Shown here: positions 1 through 9,128 of the stretch, one piece after another
Layout of the letters: the number at the start of each line of letters is the position of its first letter
Position numbering within the stretch: position 1 is the stretch's first letter
NCBI RefSeq assembly: GCF_003289945.1
Contig: NZ_QMBP01000027.1
Location: 1 to 63,726, forward strand
Direction: 5' to 3'
Source: Mesorhizobium hawassense
GTDB taxonomy: Bacteria; Pseudomonadota; Alphaproteobacteria; Rhizobiales; Rhizobiaceae
DNA length: 63,726 nt
The notes under the pieces: generated by a model
Database searches by the model: none
What the model saw: the letters and a program-made list of their open reading frames with translations, nothing else
What the model was told of the DNA's origin: nothing
Translations under genes and position numbers: made by a program

Positions 1-222
1 GAAGAGCGTGTCGTTGCCCGCGACAATACCGTCGCCTTCGCGCGGCTCAGATTGCAACTGCCGCAAAGCCCGATCCGACACCACTTCGTCAAAGCCACCG
101 TCAAGGTCAGGCAATACACTGACGGAACACTCGCAATCTTCCACGGACCGCGCCGCATTGCCACATACACCTCAGATGGCGCACCAATCCTGGACGGATG
201 CTCAATCGGCAGAGCTGCGTGA
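1..222 (+). CDS. ISNCY-like transposase, C-terminal 73 residues (cut by window edge)
   Basis: Frame 1 is open from the first base to a TGA at 220-222. It reads EERVVARDNTVAF, then LQLPQSPIRHHFVKATVKV and the motif YTDGTLAIFHGPRRIATY. The sequence 'DNTV.F..L.LQLP....R.H..KA.VKV..Y.DG..A.FHGPR' is typical of the beta-rich C-terminal tail of ISNCY-family transposases, downstream of the DDE core. The catalytic domain lies left of the window, so activity cannot be judged. Identification rests on recalled family similarity. Confidence 0.6.
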   Translation, partial: EERVVARDNTVAFARLRLQLPQSPIRHHFVKATVKVRQYTDGTLAIFHGPRRIATYTSDGAPILDGCSIGRAA

Positions 223-296
223 ACCGCTTCGACGCAAAACTGAAGCGGACAAATGACGTGCTACCAAACCGGACAACTTGATTAGCTACCGACAGG
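1..296 (+). mobile_element. Right end of an ISNCY-type insertion sequence (left part outside window)
   Basis: The first 222 bases encode the C-terminal tail of a transposase. The following ~75 bases (a 'gctaccaaaccggacaac' stretch, then 'attagctaccgaca') resemble the non-coding terminus of an IS. The exact end near 291-296 cannot be fixed because the left end and any target duplication lie outside the window. The next host gene starts at 402. Confidence 0.5.
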
Positions 297-401
297 GGAG
301 GCGGCTTCTGGTCAAGGCGGCCTGTTTGCGGGATAATTAGACGGCTGCATGCGCCTCGGGCGCCTGGTTCCCGGAGCGCCGCGGCGGCGGAGCCCGAGGC
401 G

Positions 402-602
402 ATGAACTGGCCTTATCTCAGACGCGGCGACATTGCGGGCATCGTCCTCATGGCGCTGATGTGCGCCGTGATCGCCTTCTTGCTGCTGGCCCTGCCGCCG
501 CGCGATCACAATTTCGGCTTCGGCCCCGAATGGCAATGCGCGCGCATGGACGACGGCGACCCGATCTGCGTCAGGCTGGTCGACAAGGACGCGGCGAAGT
601 GA
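402..602 (+). CDS. Small hypothetical membrane protein
   Basis: A 66-residue protein with one clear hydrophobic helix at residues 11-31 (IVLMALMCAVIAFLLLAL) after a short charged N terminus. A 35-residue polar tail contains two cysteines (WQCARMD, DPICVRL). The topology suggests an inner-membrane protein with its tail in the periplasm, where the cysteines could pair. It lies just upstream of the reductase gene on the same strand. Function is not recognised. Confidence 0.65.
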   Translation: MNWPYLRRGDIAGIVLMALMCAVIAFLLLALPPRDHNFGFGPEWQCARMDDGDPICVRLVDKDAAK

Positions 603-663
603 CTTCGTGATGTCTCGGCCAGTTCGACGGGACGTGCTCCCCCAAATGCTGTATGAAACGGCA

Positions 664-1608
664 ATGACTGATCCAAGGATACTGGTTCTTGGTGCTGGCG
701 GCATCGGCGGCTATTTCGGCGGCCGCCTCGCCGAAGCGGGAGCCGATGTCACCTTTCTCGTGCGAGAGGGACGTCGGAGGGTCCTTGATGAGCGCGGCCT
801 GCGGATCGAAAGCCAATTTGGAAATGCCGATCTGGACGCCAGGACCATCCTGGCTTCGGATGTCGAGAACGGCTACGACGCCATCATTCTGACCTGCAAG
901 GCCTATGATCTCGACGATGCCATCAGGACGATCGCGCCGGCGCTCGCATCATCCGGCTTCGTTTTGCCGCTGCTCAATGGCGTGGCGCATATCGATATCC
1001 TGAACGAGGCTTTCGGCCGGAACCGCGTACTCGGCGGATCGGCCAGGATACAGGTCGCCCTGACGGACGAGGGTGTCGTCCGGCAACTCAATGACTGGCG
1101 CTCGATCACATTCGGCGAGCAATCGGGAGAGATGTCCGATCGCGTTGGGGTCTTGAAAGCCCTGTTCGACAAGACGCGCGGCGTCGAGGTTCATGCCGTC
1201 GCCGATATCATGCAGCGGATGTGGGAAAAGCTGGTCCACCTTGCGACCGCCGCCGCCATGACCTGCCTGATGCGGGCCAATGTCGGCGAGATCGTGCGGA
1301 CCCCTGACGGCGAGAAGATATTTCTCGGCCTGCTGGACACCATGGGCCATATCGCCGCCGCCCAGGGTTTTCGCCCGAGCAAAGAGTTCATCGAAACGTA
1401 TCGCAAGACGTTCGCACAGCGCGACTCCCTCTATACGACGTCCATGCTGCGCGATGTCGAGCGGCGCGGTCGAACCGAGGCGGACCACATCATCGGCTTC
1501 ATGCTGCAGAAGGCACGGGGCGCTGGTGTGGATGCGCAAACGCTCTTGCTCGCATACACGCACCTCAAAGCCTACGAGCAGAGGCTGGCAGCCGGCCGCT
1601 TTGCATAG
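664..1608 (+). CDS. panE: 2-dehydropantoate 2-reductase (ketopantoate reductase family)
   Basis: A 314-residue member of the ApbA/PanE family, which reduces 2-dehydropantoate to pantoate with NADPH in coenzyme A synthesis. The N terminus has the Rossmann motif LGAGGIGGYFGGRL. The typical LLNGVAH stretch follows, and then the helical C-terminal domain with WEKLVHLATAAA, where the conserved Lys of the family sits. I chose the ATG at 664 because the 19 residues encoded further upstream (from 607) lack family character and 664 gives the usual ~310-residue length. Rhizobiales carry several paralogs of this family, so the substrate may be another 2-oxo acid. Confidence 0.85.
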   Translation: MTDPRILVLGAGGIGGYFGGRLAEAGADVTFLVREGRRRVLDERGLRIESQFGNADLDARTILASDVENGYDAIILTCKAYDLDDAIRTIAPALASSGFVLPLLNGVAHIDILNEAFGRNRVLGGSARIQVALTDEGVVRQLNDWRSITFGEQSGEMSDRVGVLKALFDKTRGVEVHAVADIMQRMWEKLVHLATAAAMTCLMRANVGEIVRTPDGEKIFLGLLDTMGHIAAAQGFRPSKEFIETYRKTFAQRDSLYTTSMLRDVERRGRTEADHIIGFMLQKARGAGVDAQTLLLAYTHLKAYEQRLAAGRFA

Positions 1609-1668
1609 CTTCACAGTCGGCGCGGTCTGTGCATTGAGGCCTTGGCGCGCGTCGGGAAATTCCCGCCG

Positions 1669-2037
1669 TTACCGAAACCGCGCGACCGCCTCGATCAGCC
1701 CCCTGGTATCGACGGGCTTCGACAGTCTCGGCGTATCCTGAAACTGATCGGGAAAGACCGTTGCGCTGTCATAGCCGGTGAGGAAAACAAAAGGGACGTC
1801 GCGGGCGGCCAGATGCTCGGCCAGCGGAAAGCTCCGCTCGCCATTCAGATTGACGTCCAGCACCGCCCCGTCCAGGTCGACGCCGTCGATCTCCTCCAAG
1901 GCCTGTCCGACGGAGGATGCAGGCCCGACGACATCGCACCCTGCCTCGGTCAGTTCGTCGGATAGATCGAGCGCAACGAGAAAAGTATCCTCGACGACGA
2001 GGACGCGAAGGCCGGACAATGGGGTGCTCTTGTTCAT
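1669..2037 (-). CDS. Single-domain response regulator (REC only)
   Basis: A 122-residue stand-alone receiver domain. It has the acidic pair E16-D17, the phospho-acceptor D61 in AVLDVNL, T87 in FLTGYD and K107 in LSKPVD. There is no output domain, so it probably acts by protein contact or as a phosphate sink. Its start overlaps the stop of the hybrid CheB-CheR-kinase gene by four bases (ATGA), so the two are translationally coupled. REC-only proteins beside HWE kinases are common in Rhizobiales. The kinase next door is the likely phosphodonor; that pairing is inferred from position. Confidence 0.9.
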   Translation of the reverse strand: MNKSTPLSGLRVLVVEDTFLVALDLSDELTEAGCDVVGPASSVGQALEEIDGVDLDGAVLDVNLNGERSFPLAEHLAARDVPFVFLTGYDSATVFPDQFQDTPRLSKPVDTRGLIEAVARFR

Positions 2038-5000
2038 TCTTTGCCTGGCAGCAGGCCGAAGGCTTCCGTTCGCGGCAAGGGGATATCAAGCGTGCATTCC
2101 AAGCCGGAGGGTCTGAAGTCCAAAACGACAGTTCCGCCCAACTCGTACTCTAAACTCTGCTGGATGAAAGTCGTTCCAAAACTTCTGCGCGATGGCTCCT
2201 TCACGGCTGGACCGCCGGTCTCCTTCCAGACGATCGACAATATGCCCGGTTTCACGACATCCCAGGAGACTTCGACGCGGCCGTTTTCCACGGAAAGCGC
2301 TCCATATTTGACGGCGTTGCTGGCAAGCTCGAAGAGCACCATGCCAAGCGTTGCCGCCGTGGCTGCCTCGAGTTGGAACGGCCGGCCGTGGACAACAACG
2401 GCCTGGCGTTCCGCGCTGCTGTAGGAAGAAAACGTCGCCAGCAGCAGCTGCTCGAGGTCGGCATCGCCCCAGTTGTAGGACGACAGCACCTCGTGCGTCC
2501 GCGCCATCGCGTGCAATCGCTCCTGGAACGAGGTCGAGAATTCGCCGATCGAACCTGACGAGCGGATCATGCGCGAGGCCAGCGCGGTGATCGTGGCGAG
2601 GATGTTCTTCACGCGGTGCTGCAACTCGTGCAGCAGCCTTTCCTTGCTGCGCTCGGCTTCCTTGTGGCTCGATATGTCGACCAGGGTCGCGATAGCGCCA
2701 CGAACCTTGCCGGATTCATCGAACAGCGGATTTGCCGATATCGCAACGTCGACGCTGCTGCCGTCCGCCCGCGCGATTCTCGCCTCATAGGCGCGGATCG
2801 GCTTGCCCGTTCGCATCGCTTGCTGCAGGGGTTGGTCCTCGGTTTGCACCGCGGCGCCGTTCGACATCAGCGATAGGGCGGCCGACGCCAGCTTGCCATC
2901 CGTGGCGTCCCCGCCGGCGAGTTCCACGGCGCGGCGGTTGGCGCGGATGGTACCATTGGCTTGTTCGGCGATGATGATGCCCACCGGCACCAGGTCGAGC
3001 AGTGTCTCCAGGCTCTCGACGCGGTTGCGCAGATCGTGCGAAAGCGTGCCGATCCTTTCTTCCGCCTGCGCGATCTTGGTGACGTCGACAAAGGTGACGA
3101 CCACGCCGGCAATGACATTTTCCACCGTCCGATAGGGCAGCACTCGCATAATGTAGCGCATGCCGTTGTCGACGCCCCCGATCTGCCGCTCGATCGTGCC
3201 GAGCCTGTGCAGCACCTGCTCCATATCGGTCTGCAGACCGTCGGCGGGAAAGCGCGGGCGCACATGCGCGAGCGGCCGGCCGACATCGCTTTCGACCAGT
3301 CTGAACAGGTCGCGCGCCGTTGGCGTGAAGCTCTTGATGCAGAGGTCCCGATCGAGGAAGACGGTCGCGATTTGCGTGCTTTCGAGCAGGTTCGCCATGT
3401 CGTTGTTGGCGCGGCTGAGCTCATCGACGCGGATGTTGAGCTCGGCATTGACGGTCTGCAGTTCCTCATTGATCGACTGCAGTTCCTCCTTCGAGGTTTC
3501 CAGCTCCTCGTTGGAGGATTGCAGCTCCTCGTTGATCGAGGACAATTCTTCGTTCGAGGACTTCAGCTCTTCATTGGAGGATTCGAGCTCCTCCGTCGTG
3601 ATCTGCAGCCGCTCCCTGGTTTCCCTCAGCTCCTTTTCGAGCTGGCTGACATTGGCGCTTTCGACGTCGTCCGTGGTGTGGACCGGCTCATCCTCGGCCT
3701 CCGGCTTTATGCCGCCGACATCGCGGAAGACCAGCATGTAGAGCGGGTCGGAAGTGCCGTCGGCCGGCAGCGGCTGAACGGCCAGGCTGATCGTCTGACG
3801 CCCGCCATTGGTGCCGATGCTGATCTTGTTCTGGACTGCCACCTGTCCGGTGCTGACCGCCTTGTGGAGCGCTGCCCTCAGGTCCATGCGCAGCCCGCGC
3901 CTCGCCATGGAAAAGACGTTGTGGTCGGGAGCGCCGGCGGCGAGCTCGAGATATTTTCCCGTGCCCCCCGAGCTGTGCATCACTTCGCCGTCGGCGTTGA
4001 TGACCACGTAGGCGGGCGCGTAGCGCTCGACGAGGACCCGCTCGGCAACTTCCCGCAGGGTCGCCGCCGGCGCTCCCCGGCGCGCAAGCGCGGGCGCCTG
4101 CCTGGCCGTGGCCGCCAGCGGGAATTCCGGCAGCCGCTGCATGGCGGCTCCGCTGCGCTTCTGGAAGATGCGGCTTGCCTTGTCGATGGTCGAGAACAGG
4201 CGCATGTGGCGCGTGACATTCTCGGAGGAACCGAGGAACAGGAAGCCGTTGTTGCGCAGCGCATAGTGGAATATCGGGACGATCTTTTCCTGAAGCTCCG
4301 GCCCCATATAGATCAAAAGGTTGCGGCAGGCGATCAGGTCGAGCTTGGAGAACGGTGGATCGCGCAACAGATTATGCGTCGAAAACAGGCAGGTTTCCCG
4401 CAGATCGGAGGCGACGCGATAGGTGCCGTCCTCGCGCGAGAAGAACTCCTTCAGCCGCTTCGGCGTCACGTCGGTCGCGATCGTCGACGGGTAGCGGCCG
4501 GCGCGGGCCACTTCCAGCGCGCGCTCGTCTATGTCGGTGGCAAAGATCTGCAGGTTGGGCGAGGCAGCACCCCGCGGCGCACGCTCCTTGAGCAGCATGG
4601 CGATCGAATAGGCTTCCTCGCCGGTGGCGCAGCCCGGCACCCATACCCTGATCGTCTCATCCGGCTTGCGGCTCTCGAAAAGCTTGGGGATGACGAAGCG
4701 CTCGAGTCCTTCGAAGGCATGCTGGTCGCGGAAGAAGCTGGTGACGCCGATCAGCAGGTCCTGGAACAGAAGATCCACCTGCTGCGGCTCGTCGCGCAAC
4801 CGCTCGTAGAAGACGGTCGGGTCGTCGATCTGCAGCACCTGCATGCGGCGCTGGATGCGCCGTAGGATGGTGTTGTCCTTATAGCCGCTGAAATCATGGC
4901 CGGTGCGAACGCGAAGCAGTGCCGCGATCCGCGACAACTGCTCGGCCACATCGCGCTTGCGACGGTCGCGCTCGCCTTCAGTGTGGCTGAAGTGGCGGAA

Positions 5001-5618
5001 GTAACCGACCAGCTTGGCGGCCATTTCCTCCGCCGGAAGCACCATGTCGATCATGCCGCTCTGGACGGCGCTGCGCATCATGCCGTCATACTCGGCGCTT
5101 TCTTGCGCAAGCGTCAGGCCGCCGCGCTCCTTGATCGCGCGCAGTCCGATGGTACCGTCGCTGCCCGTTCCGGAAAGGATGATGCCAGCGGCATTCTCGG
5201 CTCGCCCCTGCGCCAGCGAGGTGAAGAAATCGTCGATCGGCGTCCGTTTGGCGCGCGTCGTGGCCATCTTGGCGACGCGAAAGCGCCCGTCCTCGATCGT
5301 CACGGAGACTCCCGGAGGGGTGACATAGATATTGTTCGGCTCGATTTCCTGGCCTTCCGCGGCGTTTTGCGTGTCGATTGCGGTGCAGCGTTGGATAATG
5401 TCCGCGAGCACGCTTTCGTGCTCGGCGTCGAGATGCTGGATCACCACATAGGCAAAGCCGCTGTCAGCCGGAACTTCCGGAAAAAATGTCTGCAGCGCCC
5501 CGATGCCGCCGGCCGATGCGCCGATGCCGATGATCGGGAAGGGCAGGGGCTCCTTGGCCGCGGTGCCTCCCTCAGTTCGCGCTTTCCTGACCCTTGCCTT
5601 CCGCGCTGACTGAGCCAT
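2034..5618 (-). CDS. CheB-CheR-PAS-HWE histidine kinase fusion
   Basis: A 1194-residue multidomain signalling protein. Residues ~27-210 are a CheB methylesterase domain with GASAGG (S35), H62 and D154 (GTGSDG) as the triad. Residues ~225-490 are a CheR methyltransferase with the SAM motif VPGCATGEEAYS. A degenerate PAS-like region at ~530-635 precedes a long heptad coiled coil (656-740, repeats of SSNEEL/SINEEL). Two PAS domains follow (~745-855 and ~872-985). The C terminus is an HWE/HisKA2 kinase with H1001 in ELQHRVKNIL, the N-box FELASNAVKYGALS and a terminal GTTFIQQSL region. There is no membrane segment. The gene overlaps its upstream neighbour by 47 bases and its downstream one by 4. 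Input signal is unknown. Confidence 0.92.
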   Translation of the reverse strand: MAQSARKARVRKARTEGGTAAKEPLPFPIIGIGASAGGIGALQTFFPEVPADSGFAYVVIQHLDAEHESVLADIIQRCTAIDTQNAAEGQEIEPNNIYVTPPGVSVTIEDGRFRVAKMATTRAKRTPIDDFFTSLAQGRAENAAGIILSGTGSDGTIGLRAIKERGGLTLAQESAEYDGMMRSAVQSGMIDMVLPAEEMAAKLVGYFRHFSHTEGERDRRKRDVAEQLSRIAALLRVRTGHDFSGYKDNTILRRIQRRMQVLQIDDPTVFYERLRDEPQQVDLLFQDLLIGVTSFFRDQHAFEGLERFVIPKLFESRKPDETIRVWVPGCATGEEAYSIAMLLKERAPRGAASPNLQIFATDIDERALEVARAGRYPSTIATDVTPKRLKEFFSREDGTYRVASDLRETCLFSTHNLLRDPPFSKLDLIACRNLLIYMGPELQEKIVPIFHYALRNNGFLFLGSSENVTRHMRLFSTIDKASRIFQKRSGAAMQRLPEFPLAATARQAPALARRGAPAATLREVAERVLVERYAPAYVVINADGEVMHSSGGTGKYLELAAGAPDHNVFSMARRGLRMDLRAALHKAVSTGQVAVQNKISIGTNGGRQTISLAVQPLPADGTSDPLYMLVFRDVGGIKPEAEDEPVHTTDDVESANVSQLEKELRETRERLQITTEELESSNEELKSSNEELSSINEELQSSNEELETSKEELQSINEELQTVNAELNIRVDELSRANNDMANLLESTQIATVFLDRDLCIKSFTPTARDLFRLVESDVGRPLAHVRPRFPADGLQTDMEQVLHRLGTIERQIGGVDNGMRYIMRVLPYRTVENVIAGVVVTFVDVTKIAQAEERIGTLSHDLRNRVESLETLLDLVPVGIIIAEQANGTIRANRRAVELAGGDATDGKLASAALSLMSNGAAVQTEDQPLQQAMRTGKPIRAYEARIARADGSSVDVAISANPLFDESGKVRGAIATLVDISSHKEAERSKERLLHELQHRVKNILATITALASRMIRSSGSIGEFSTSFQERLHAMARTHEVLSSYNWGDADLEQLLLATFSSYSSAERQAVVVHGRPFQLEAATAATLGMVLFELASNAVKYGALSVENGRVEVSWDVVKPGILSIVWKETGGPAVKEPSRRSFGTTFIQQSLEYELGGTVVLDFRPSGLECTLDIPLPRTEAFGLLPGKE

Positions 5619-6636
5619 CGTCTGTTGCCTGTGCCCGCCTGGTCTCGAGAATACGCTCTATGAGAGCCGCATCCGATTCATAGTCCTTGGCTCGCCTGCC
5701 TAACTCCGCGGCGAGTTTGGAGCGATCTTTCATCCGCTCCCGCTCCGCCATTCGTCTGGCAAAGGCCGCCCGCTGCTGATGTGAGCGCAGCAGGCTCCAT
5801 AAGATTTCGTCCTGTTCGATCGCCTGCGCTTCCATCACCGTGTCGCCGGTGAAGGCGTGCCCGGTATGGCACCGATAGCGCAGCATGTCACCGTCTTCGA
5901 TCTCCCACAGCGGTCCGTGGCATTCCGGACATGTAAACACCGACAGTTCGCCAAGTCGATCTTCATCTTGCATGGTCGAATGCTCCTGCGCGGCGACCGC
6001 CGCTTCCAATCTGAGGGTTGGCGGTGCGGCGAAGGTTTCGCCGGCTGGCTCGGCCGCGAGCCTGGCCAGCAAAGGGCCTATCTCCGCCGCGGGCAGACAG
6101 TGGTCGACATCGACATAATGCAGCGCGCTTTCCACCATCGCGGGCACCAGCGTATCCCTCGGGTGTTGTACGACCGCCAGTCCGCCGACGGCCTTGACGG
6201 CTCTCATGCCGGCCGTGCCGTCGGCAAGTGAACCCGACAGCAGCACGCCGATGACGCAGGCGCCGTAACTCAGTGCTGCCGAGCGGAACAGGGGATCGAT
6301 GGCGGGCCGGGCAAGGTTTTCACGCGGACCGCGTCGCAACAGCATATGGCCGTCATGAAGGAGAAGGTGGAGGCCGGGCGGCGCCACATAAATGCAACCC
6401 GTCCCGAACTCCGCACCGTTCCGGGCAACTCTGGCGTCGAGCCTACCCGCGCGGTCGAGAATCTCAGGCAGATAGCTGACCTGGCCGATATGGACCACGA
6501 CGAACACGGCCGCCGGCAGATCGGCTGGCAGATCGCTGACGATCTGCTTCAGCGGCTCGATGCCGCCCGCCGACGCGCCGATGACGACGATGTTGTGCTT
6601 GTTGGAATGCTTTGATCGACCTGTGGAAGTATCCAT
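5572..6636 (-). CDS. CheB-type methylesterase with C-terminal zinc-ribbon-like tail
   Basis: A 354-residue protein. Residues ~15-200 are a CheB methylesterase domain without a receiver domain: IGASAGGIEPL carries the catalytic Ser, VVVHIG the His position and SGSLADGTAGM the Asp position. Residues ~235-275 have a Cys/His cluster (CPECHGPLW and RYRCHTGHAF) that looks zinc-binding. A charged helical tail rich in RRMAERERM follows. Such orphan CheB proteins sit beside CheB-CheR-kinase fusions in Rhizobiales. The gene is first in the leftward operon, overlapping the next by 47 bases, which argues for joint expression. Its role as esterase or as scaffold is not shown. Confidence 0.88.
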   Translation of the reverse strand: MDTSTGRSKHSNKHNIVVIGASAGGIEPLKQIVSDLPADLPAAVFVVVHIGQVSYLPEILDRAGRLDARVARNGAEFGTGCIYVAPPGLHLLLHDGHMLLRRGPRENLARPAIDPLFRSAALSYGACVIGVLLSGSLADGTAGMRAVKAVGGLAVVQHPRDTLVPAMVESALHYVDVDHCLPAAEIGPLLARLAAEPAGETFAAPPTLRLEAAVAAQEHSTMQDEDRLGELSVFTCPECHGPLWEIEDGDMLRYRCHTGHAFTGDTVMEAQAIEQDEILWSLLRSHQQRAAFARRMAERERMKDRSKLAAELGRRAKDYESDAALIERILETRRAQATDDGSVSAEGKGQESAN

Positions 6637-6852
6637 TCTGCGAACGAACCTCCAACGGAAGCGATTTCCTTGGCATCGAGCGCTCTGGTGCCAGCGACCC
6701 GGCCGGTCAGTTAACCGTGCAAAGCTCGCAATGTTCCACTGCCGCTAGCGGATGCCGACGCTGTCCTTCGCCGCGAGGAAGGCATCGGCACCTCACGCGC
6801 GGCACCCCTGTCGCTTCTGGCGACCTCTGTTTCAAGCGGGAAGATTGGCCGC

Positions 6853-7545
6853 TTACGCCGCCGCAGCGACCTGCCGGCCGATCCCGCCATGCAGGTCGAG
6901 GCAGCGCTCGAACCAGCGGGCGATGCCGTCGCTGTCGTCGAGCAATTGGAAAGGCGATGCGATGCGGCCCCATTGCAGCGCGCCGAACACGATGTAATCG
7001 GCAAACAGCGGCGTCTCGCCGCCGATGAAGGGCTGGTAGGTCAGCGTCGAGCGCAGCGGCTCCATCGCGGCGCGGAAGGCCGAGAGCCCGGCATCGCGGT
7101 TGGCCACCACATCTTCCAGCCGCTTGCCGTATCGCTGCTCGCGGCTTTCGCGGAAATAGGCGGCGTTCGGCTCGTCCTGCATGGCATGCAGACCGGTCAG
7201 CGCCACCGTCGCGATATAGGGATGGATGGTGAACTGCGACCAGCGCTCGATGAAGCGCGCCGTCGCCTTGCCGCCTTCGCCGCCAAACAGCGTCGGCCGA
7301 TCCGGATAGGCTTCGTCGAGATAGAGCGCGATGGCGAAGGAATCGACCACGACGCGGTTCCCGTCGCGGATCACCGGCACCGTCTTCGACGCGCCGCCCT
7401 CGACTTCGGGCACCTCCAGGAAGCGCGTCGGCACCTTGGTGGCGGCGAGGCCCTTGTGCGCCAAGGCCATCTTGGCCTTCCAGCAATGCGGGCTGAATGG
7501 GCGTGCGGCGTCGTGGCCGACGAGGTCGTAGAGCAGAATGGTCAT
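6853..7545 (-). CDS. Glutathione S-transferase family protein
   Basis: A 230-residue soluble protein with the two-domain GST plan. The N-terminal thioredoxin-like half contains PFSPHCWKAKMAL at the active-site position, the cis-proline stretch KTVPVIRDG and the glutathione-contact region VVVDSFAIALYLDEAYP. The C-terminal half is helical. The gene is divergent from the DinB-like gene, with 61 bases between the two starts for both promoters. Substrate cannot be predicted; the beta-etherase-like or maleylacetoacetate-isomerase-like subgroups are both possible. Confidence 0.85.
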   Translation of the reverse strand: MTILLYDLVGHDAARPFSPHCWKAKMALAHKGLAATKVPTRFLEVPEVEGGASKTVPVIRDGNRVVVDSFAIALYLDEAYPDRPTLFGGEGGKATARFIERWSQFTIHPYIATVALTGLHAMQDEPNAAYFRESREQRYGKRLEDVVANRDAGLSAFRAAMEPLRSTLTYQPFIGGETPLFADYIVFGALQWGRIASPFQLLDDSDGIARWFERCLDLHGGIGRQVAAAA

Positions 7546-7606
7546 TGGCGGGTCCGTTGCTGCGGGTTACGAAGGGCCCGGATTCGGGTTTAGCCGGGTG
7601 GGAAGA

Positions 7607-8119
7607 ATGAAGCAGCATTTCATGATGTTTGCGGCCTACAATCAATGGGCCAACGGCCGTCTCTACGATGCCGCCGCCGATCTGAGCGATGAGGAATTCG
7701 GTCGCGACGTCGGCGCCGTCTTCGGCTCGATGCTCGGTACCCTCAACCATCTGCTTGCCGTCGACCGCGTCTGGATGAAGCGCTTCACCGGCGAGGGCGA
7801 CGCGCCTTCCAACACCGCCGCTATCCTCCACCGCGCTTTGTCCGTCCTGCGGCAGGCACGCGAGGCGGAGGACAGGAGGATTGCCGATTGGGTCGGCGGC
7901 ATGAGCGACAAGGCGCTCGCCGGCCGCTTCTCCTACATGACGCTGACCGATATGCGCACCGTCTCGCAGCGGGTGGCGCCGGCGCTCAGCCACTTCTTCA
8001 ACCACCAGACCCATCATCGCGGCCAGGCGCATATGTGCCTCACCGTGCTCGGCCGGCCCTCGGTGCCGCTCGACCTGGTGCTGTTCCAGCGCTCGGAGGA
8101 AGGCCGCGCCTACGCCTGA
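7607..8119 (+). CDS. DinB-fold protein
   Basis: A 170-residue four-helix-bundle protein of the DinB/YfiT type. It starts MKQHFMMFAAYNQWAN, typical of the family, and carries the metal-site histidines in LNHLLAVDRVW and in NHQTHHRGQ near the C terminus. The ATG at 7607 was preferred to the upstream in-frame start at 7538 because the family begins directly at this helix and the upstream 23 residues are poor. Members are metal-dependent thiol transferases or stress-related proteins; the substrate is unknown. It is divergent from the GST gene, so a shared thiol-stress role is an inference. Confidence 0.85.
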   Translation: MKQHFMMFAAYNQWANGRLYDAAADLSDEEFGRDVGAVFGSMLGTLNHLLAVDRVWMKRFTGEGDAPSNTAAILHRALSVLRQAREAEDRRIADWVGGMSDKALAGRFSYMTLTDMRTVSQRVAPALSHFFNHQTHHRGQAHMCLTVLGRPSVPLDLVLFQRSEEGRAYA

Positions 8120-8403
8120 GGGGTCGCTCCGGGGACCCTCGCATTTCTGGCGCGGGTTCATGCGACTGGCGCTCGTTGCGAGAAGTGTTTCCTGGTTGCT
8201 CTGCTTATTTAAATATCGACGAAAAGTCGAAAATCTATTTAACAATTCGGTATATCAATAGAAACTAAAAAATATTCTTGCAAATTCATGTTTGAAACTG
8301 AGGAATGGCTTTCAGCGTAGATATGTATGCGCATAGCGTTAACAAGAGAACGCAATGCTCGTGTGATGCAGTGCAGCATATACTATCTAAGGAGGAAAGT
8401 ATC

Positions 8404-8982
8404 ATGCCAAGTATCATTCGAAAGTTGCATAGAGTCCTTACTTGCGGAGCGATTGTCGCTATTTTGGCGGTTCCAGGAAATGCTGCCAGTCTTGGGCTGG
8501 GTGGTCTCGGCGGCGTATCGGTCGGCGGTAATGGAGCCAGCGCCAACGCTGGCGGCGCGAGCGGCGCCGATGCGGACGCCTCGTTTGGCGGAAGCAGCAC
8601 CAGCGCGACGGCTTCCATCGGCGGAACCAGCGGTGCCAACGGTGCCGTTTCGCTTGGTGGCGACCAGGCAGCGGATACGGCGGTGTCCCTGGGCGGGACC
8701 GACACCGGAGCCACGGCCTCTATCGGCACCAGCGGCGCCAATGTCGGTATTGGGACGCTTGGTGCTTCCGCCGGTGTTGGTGCCGGCATACCAAGCACTT
8801 CGGGAGTTCCGGTTACCCCCGGCACTTCGGTCACTACCGGGCCCAAGCCTTCGGCCGCTCTTGCCCAGATGACGGGCAACAAGCTGATGCGCATGAAGAA
8901 ACGCTGCGTCGATGTGCTTTCCAGCGAAGGAACCTATGATGCCGATCTGAGAGCGCTCTGCCTGATGATTTCGCGTCGCTGA
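8404..8982 (+). CDS. Secreted Gly/Ala/Ser-rich low-complexity protein
   Basis: A 192-residue protein with a Sec signal peptide (residues 1-27, RVLTCGAIVAILAVPGNAA, cleavage after NAA). A ~120-residue tract of imperfect GG-S/T-GAxA-type repeats follows (FGGSS, IGGTS, LGGDQ, LGGTD). The C-terminal ~40 residues are basic and conserved-looking, with KKRCVDVLSS and ALCLMISRR and two cysteines. The start is fixed by an excellent ribosome site, AAGGAGG, eight bases before ATG 8404. The gene follows a markedly AT-rich stretch. A surface or matrix role is inferred from composition only. Confidence 0.75.
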   Translation: MPSIIRKLHRVLTCGAIVAILAVPGNAASLGLGGLGGVSVGGNGASANAGGASGADADASFGGSSTSATASIGGTSGANGAVSLGGDQAADTAVSLGGTDTGATASIGTSGANVGIGTLGASAGVGAGIPSTSGVPVTPGTSVTTGPKPSAALAQMTGNKLMRMKKRCVDVLSSEGTYDADLRALCLMISRR

Positions 8983-9096
8983 TGCATGGCCGCAAGGCAA
9001 CGTCTCGGCGGACGGACCAACTGTGGGGTTCCGCGGCATTCTCCTACGTGTCGCCGGCCGGGCCGGCGGCACGCTGACGAGAGCCTCCGGCCGGTC

Positions 9097-9128
9097 GGAA
9101 AGCCCGCCACATCCGTGGTGGGCTTTCC
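9097..9128. terminator. Inverted repeat downstream of the Gly-rich protein gene
   Basis: GGAAAGCCCGCCAC and GTGGTGGGCTTTCC form a 14-bp stem with one mismatch around ATCC. No long T run follows, so it may be a weak terminator or an mRNA-stabilising hairpin. Confidence 0.55.

Noticed and set aside
3470..3600. DNA tandem repeat in the coiled-coil region taken as a separate repeat feature
   Set aside because: The periodicity follows the heptads of the protein and is explained by coding constraint.
2961..4865. 634-residue ORF on the forward strand
   Set aside because: It is the antisense shadow of the CheB-CheR-kinase gene; its composition mirrors the codon pattern of that gene and it has no domain.
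6707..8245. 512-residue reverse ORF across GST and DinB genes
   Set aside because: It runs antisense over the DinB-like gene and out of frame over the GST gene, both of which show family motifs in their own frames.
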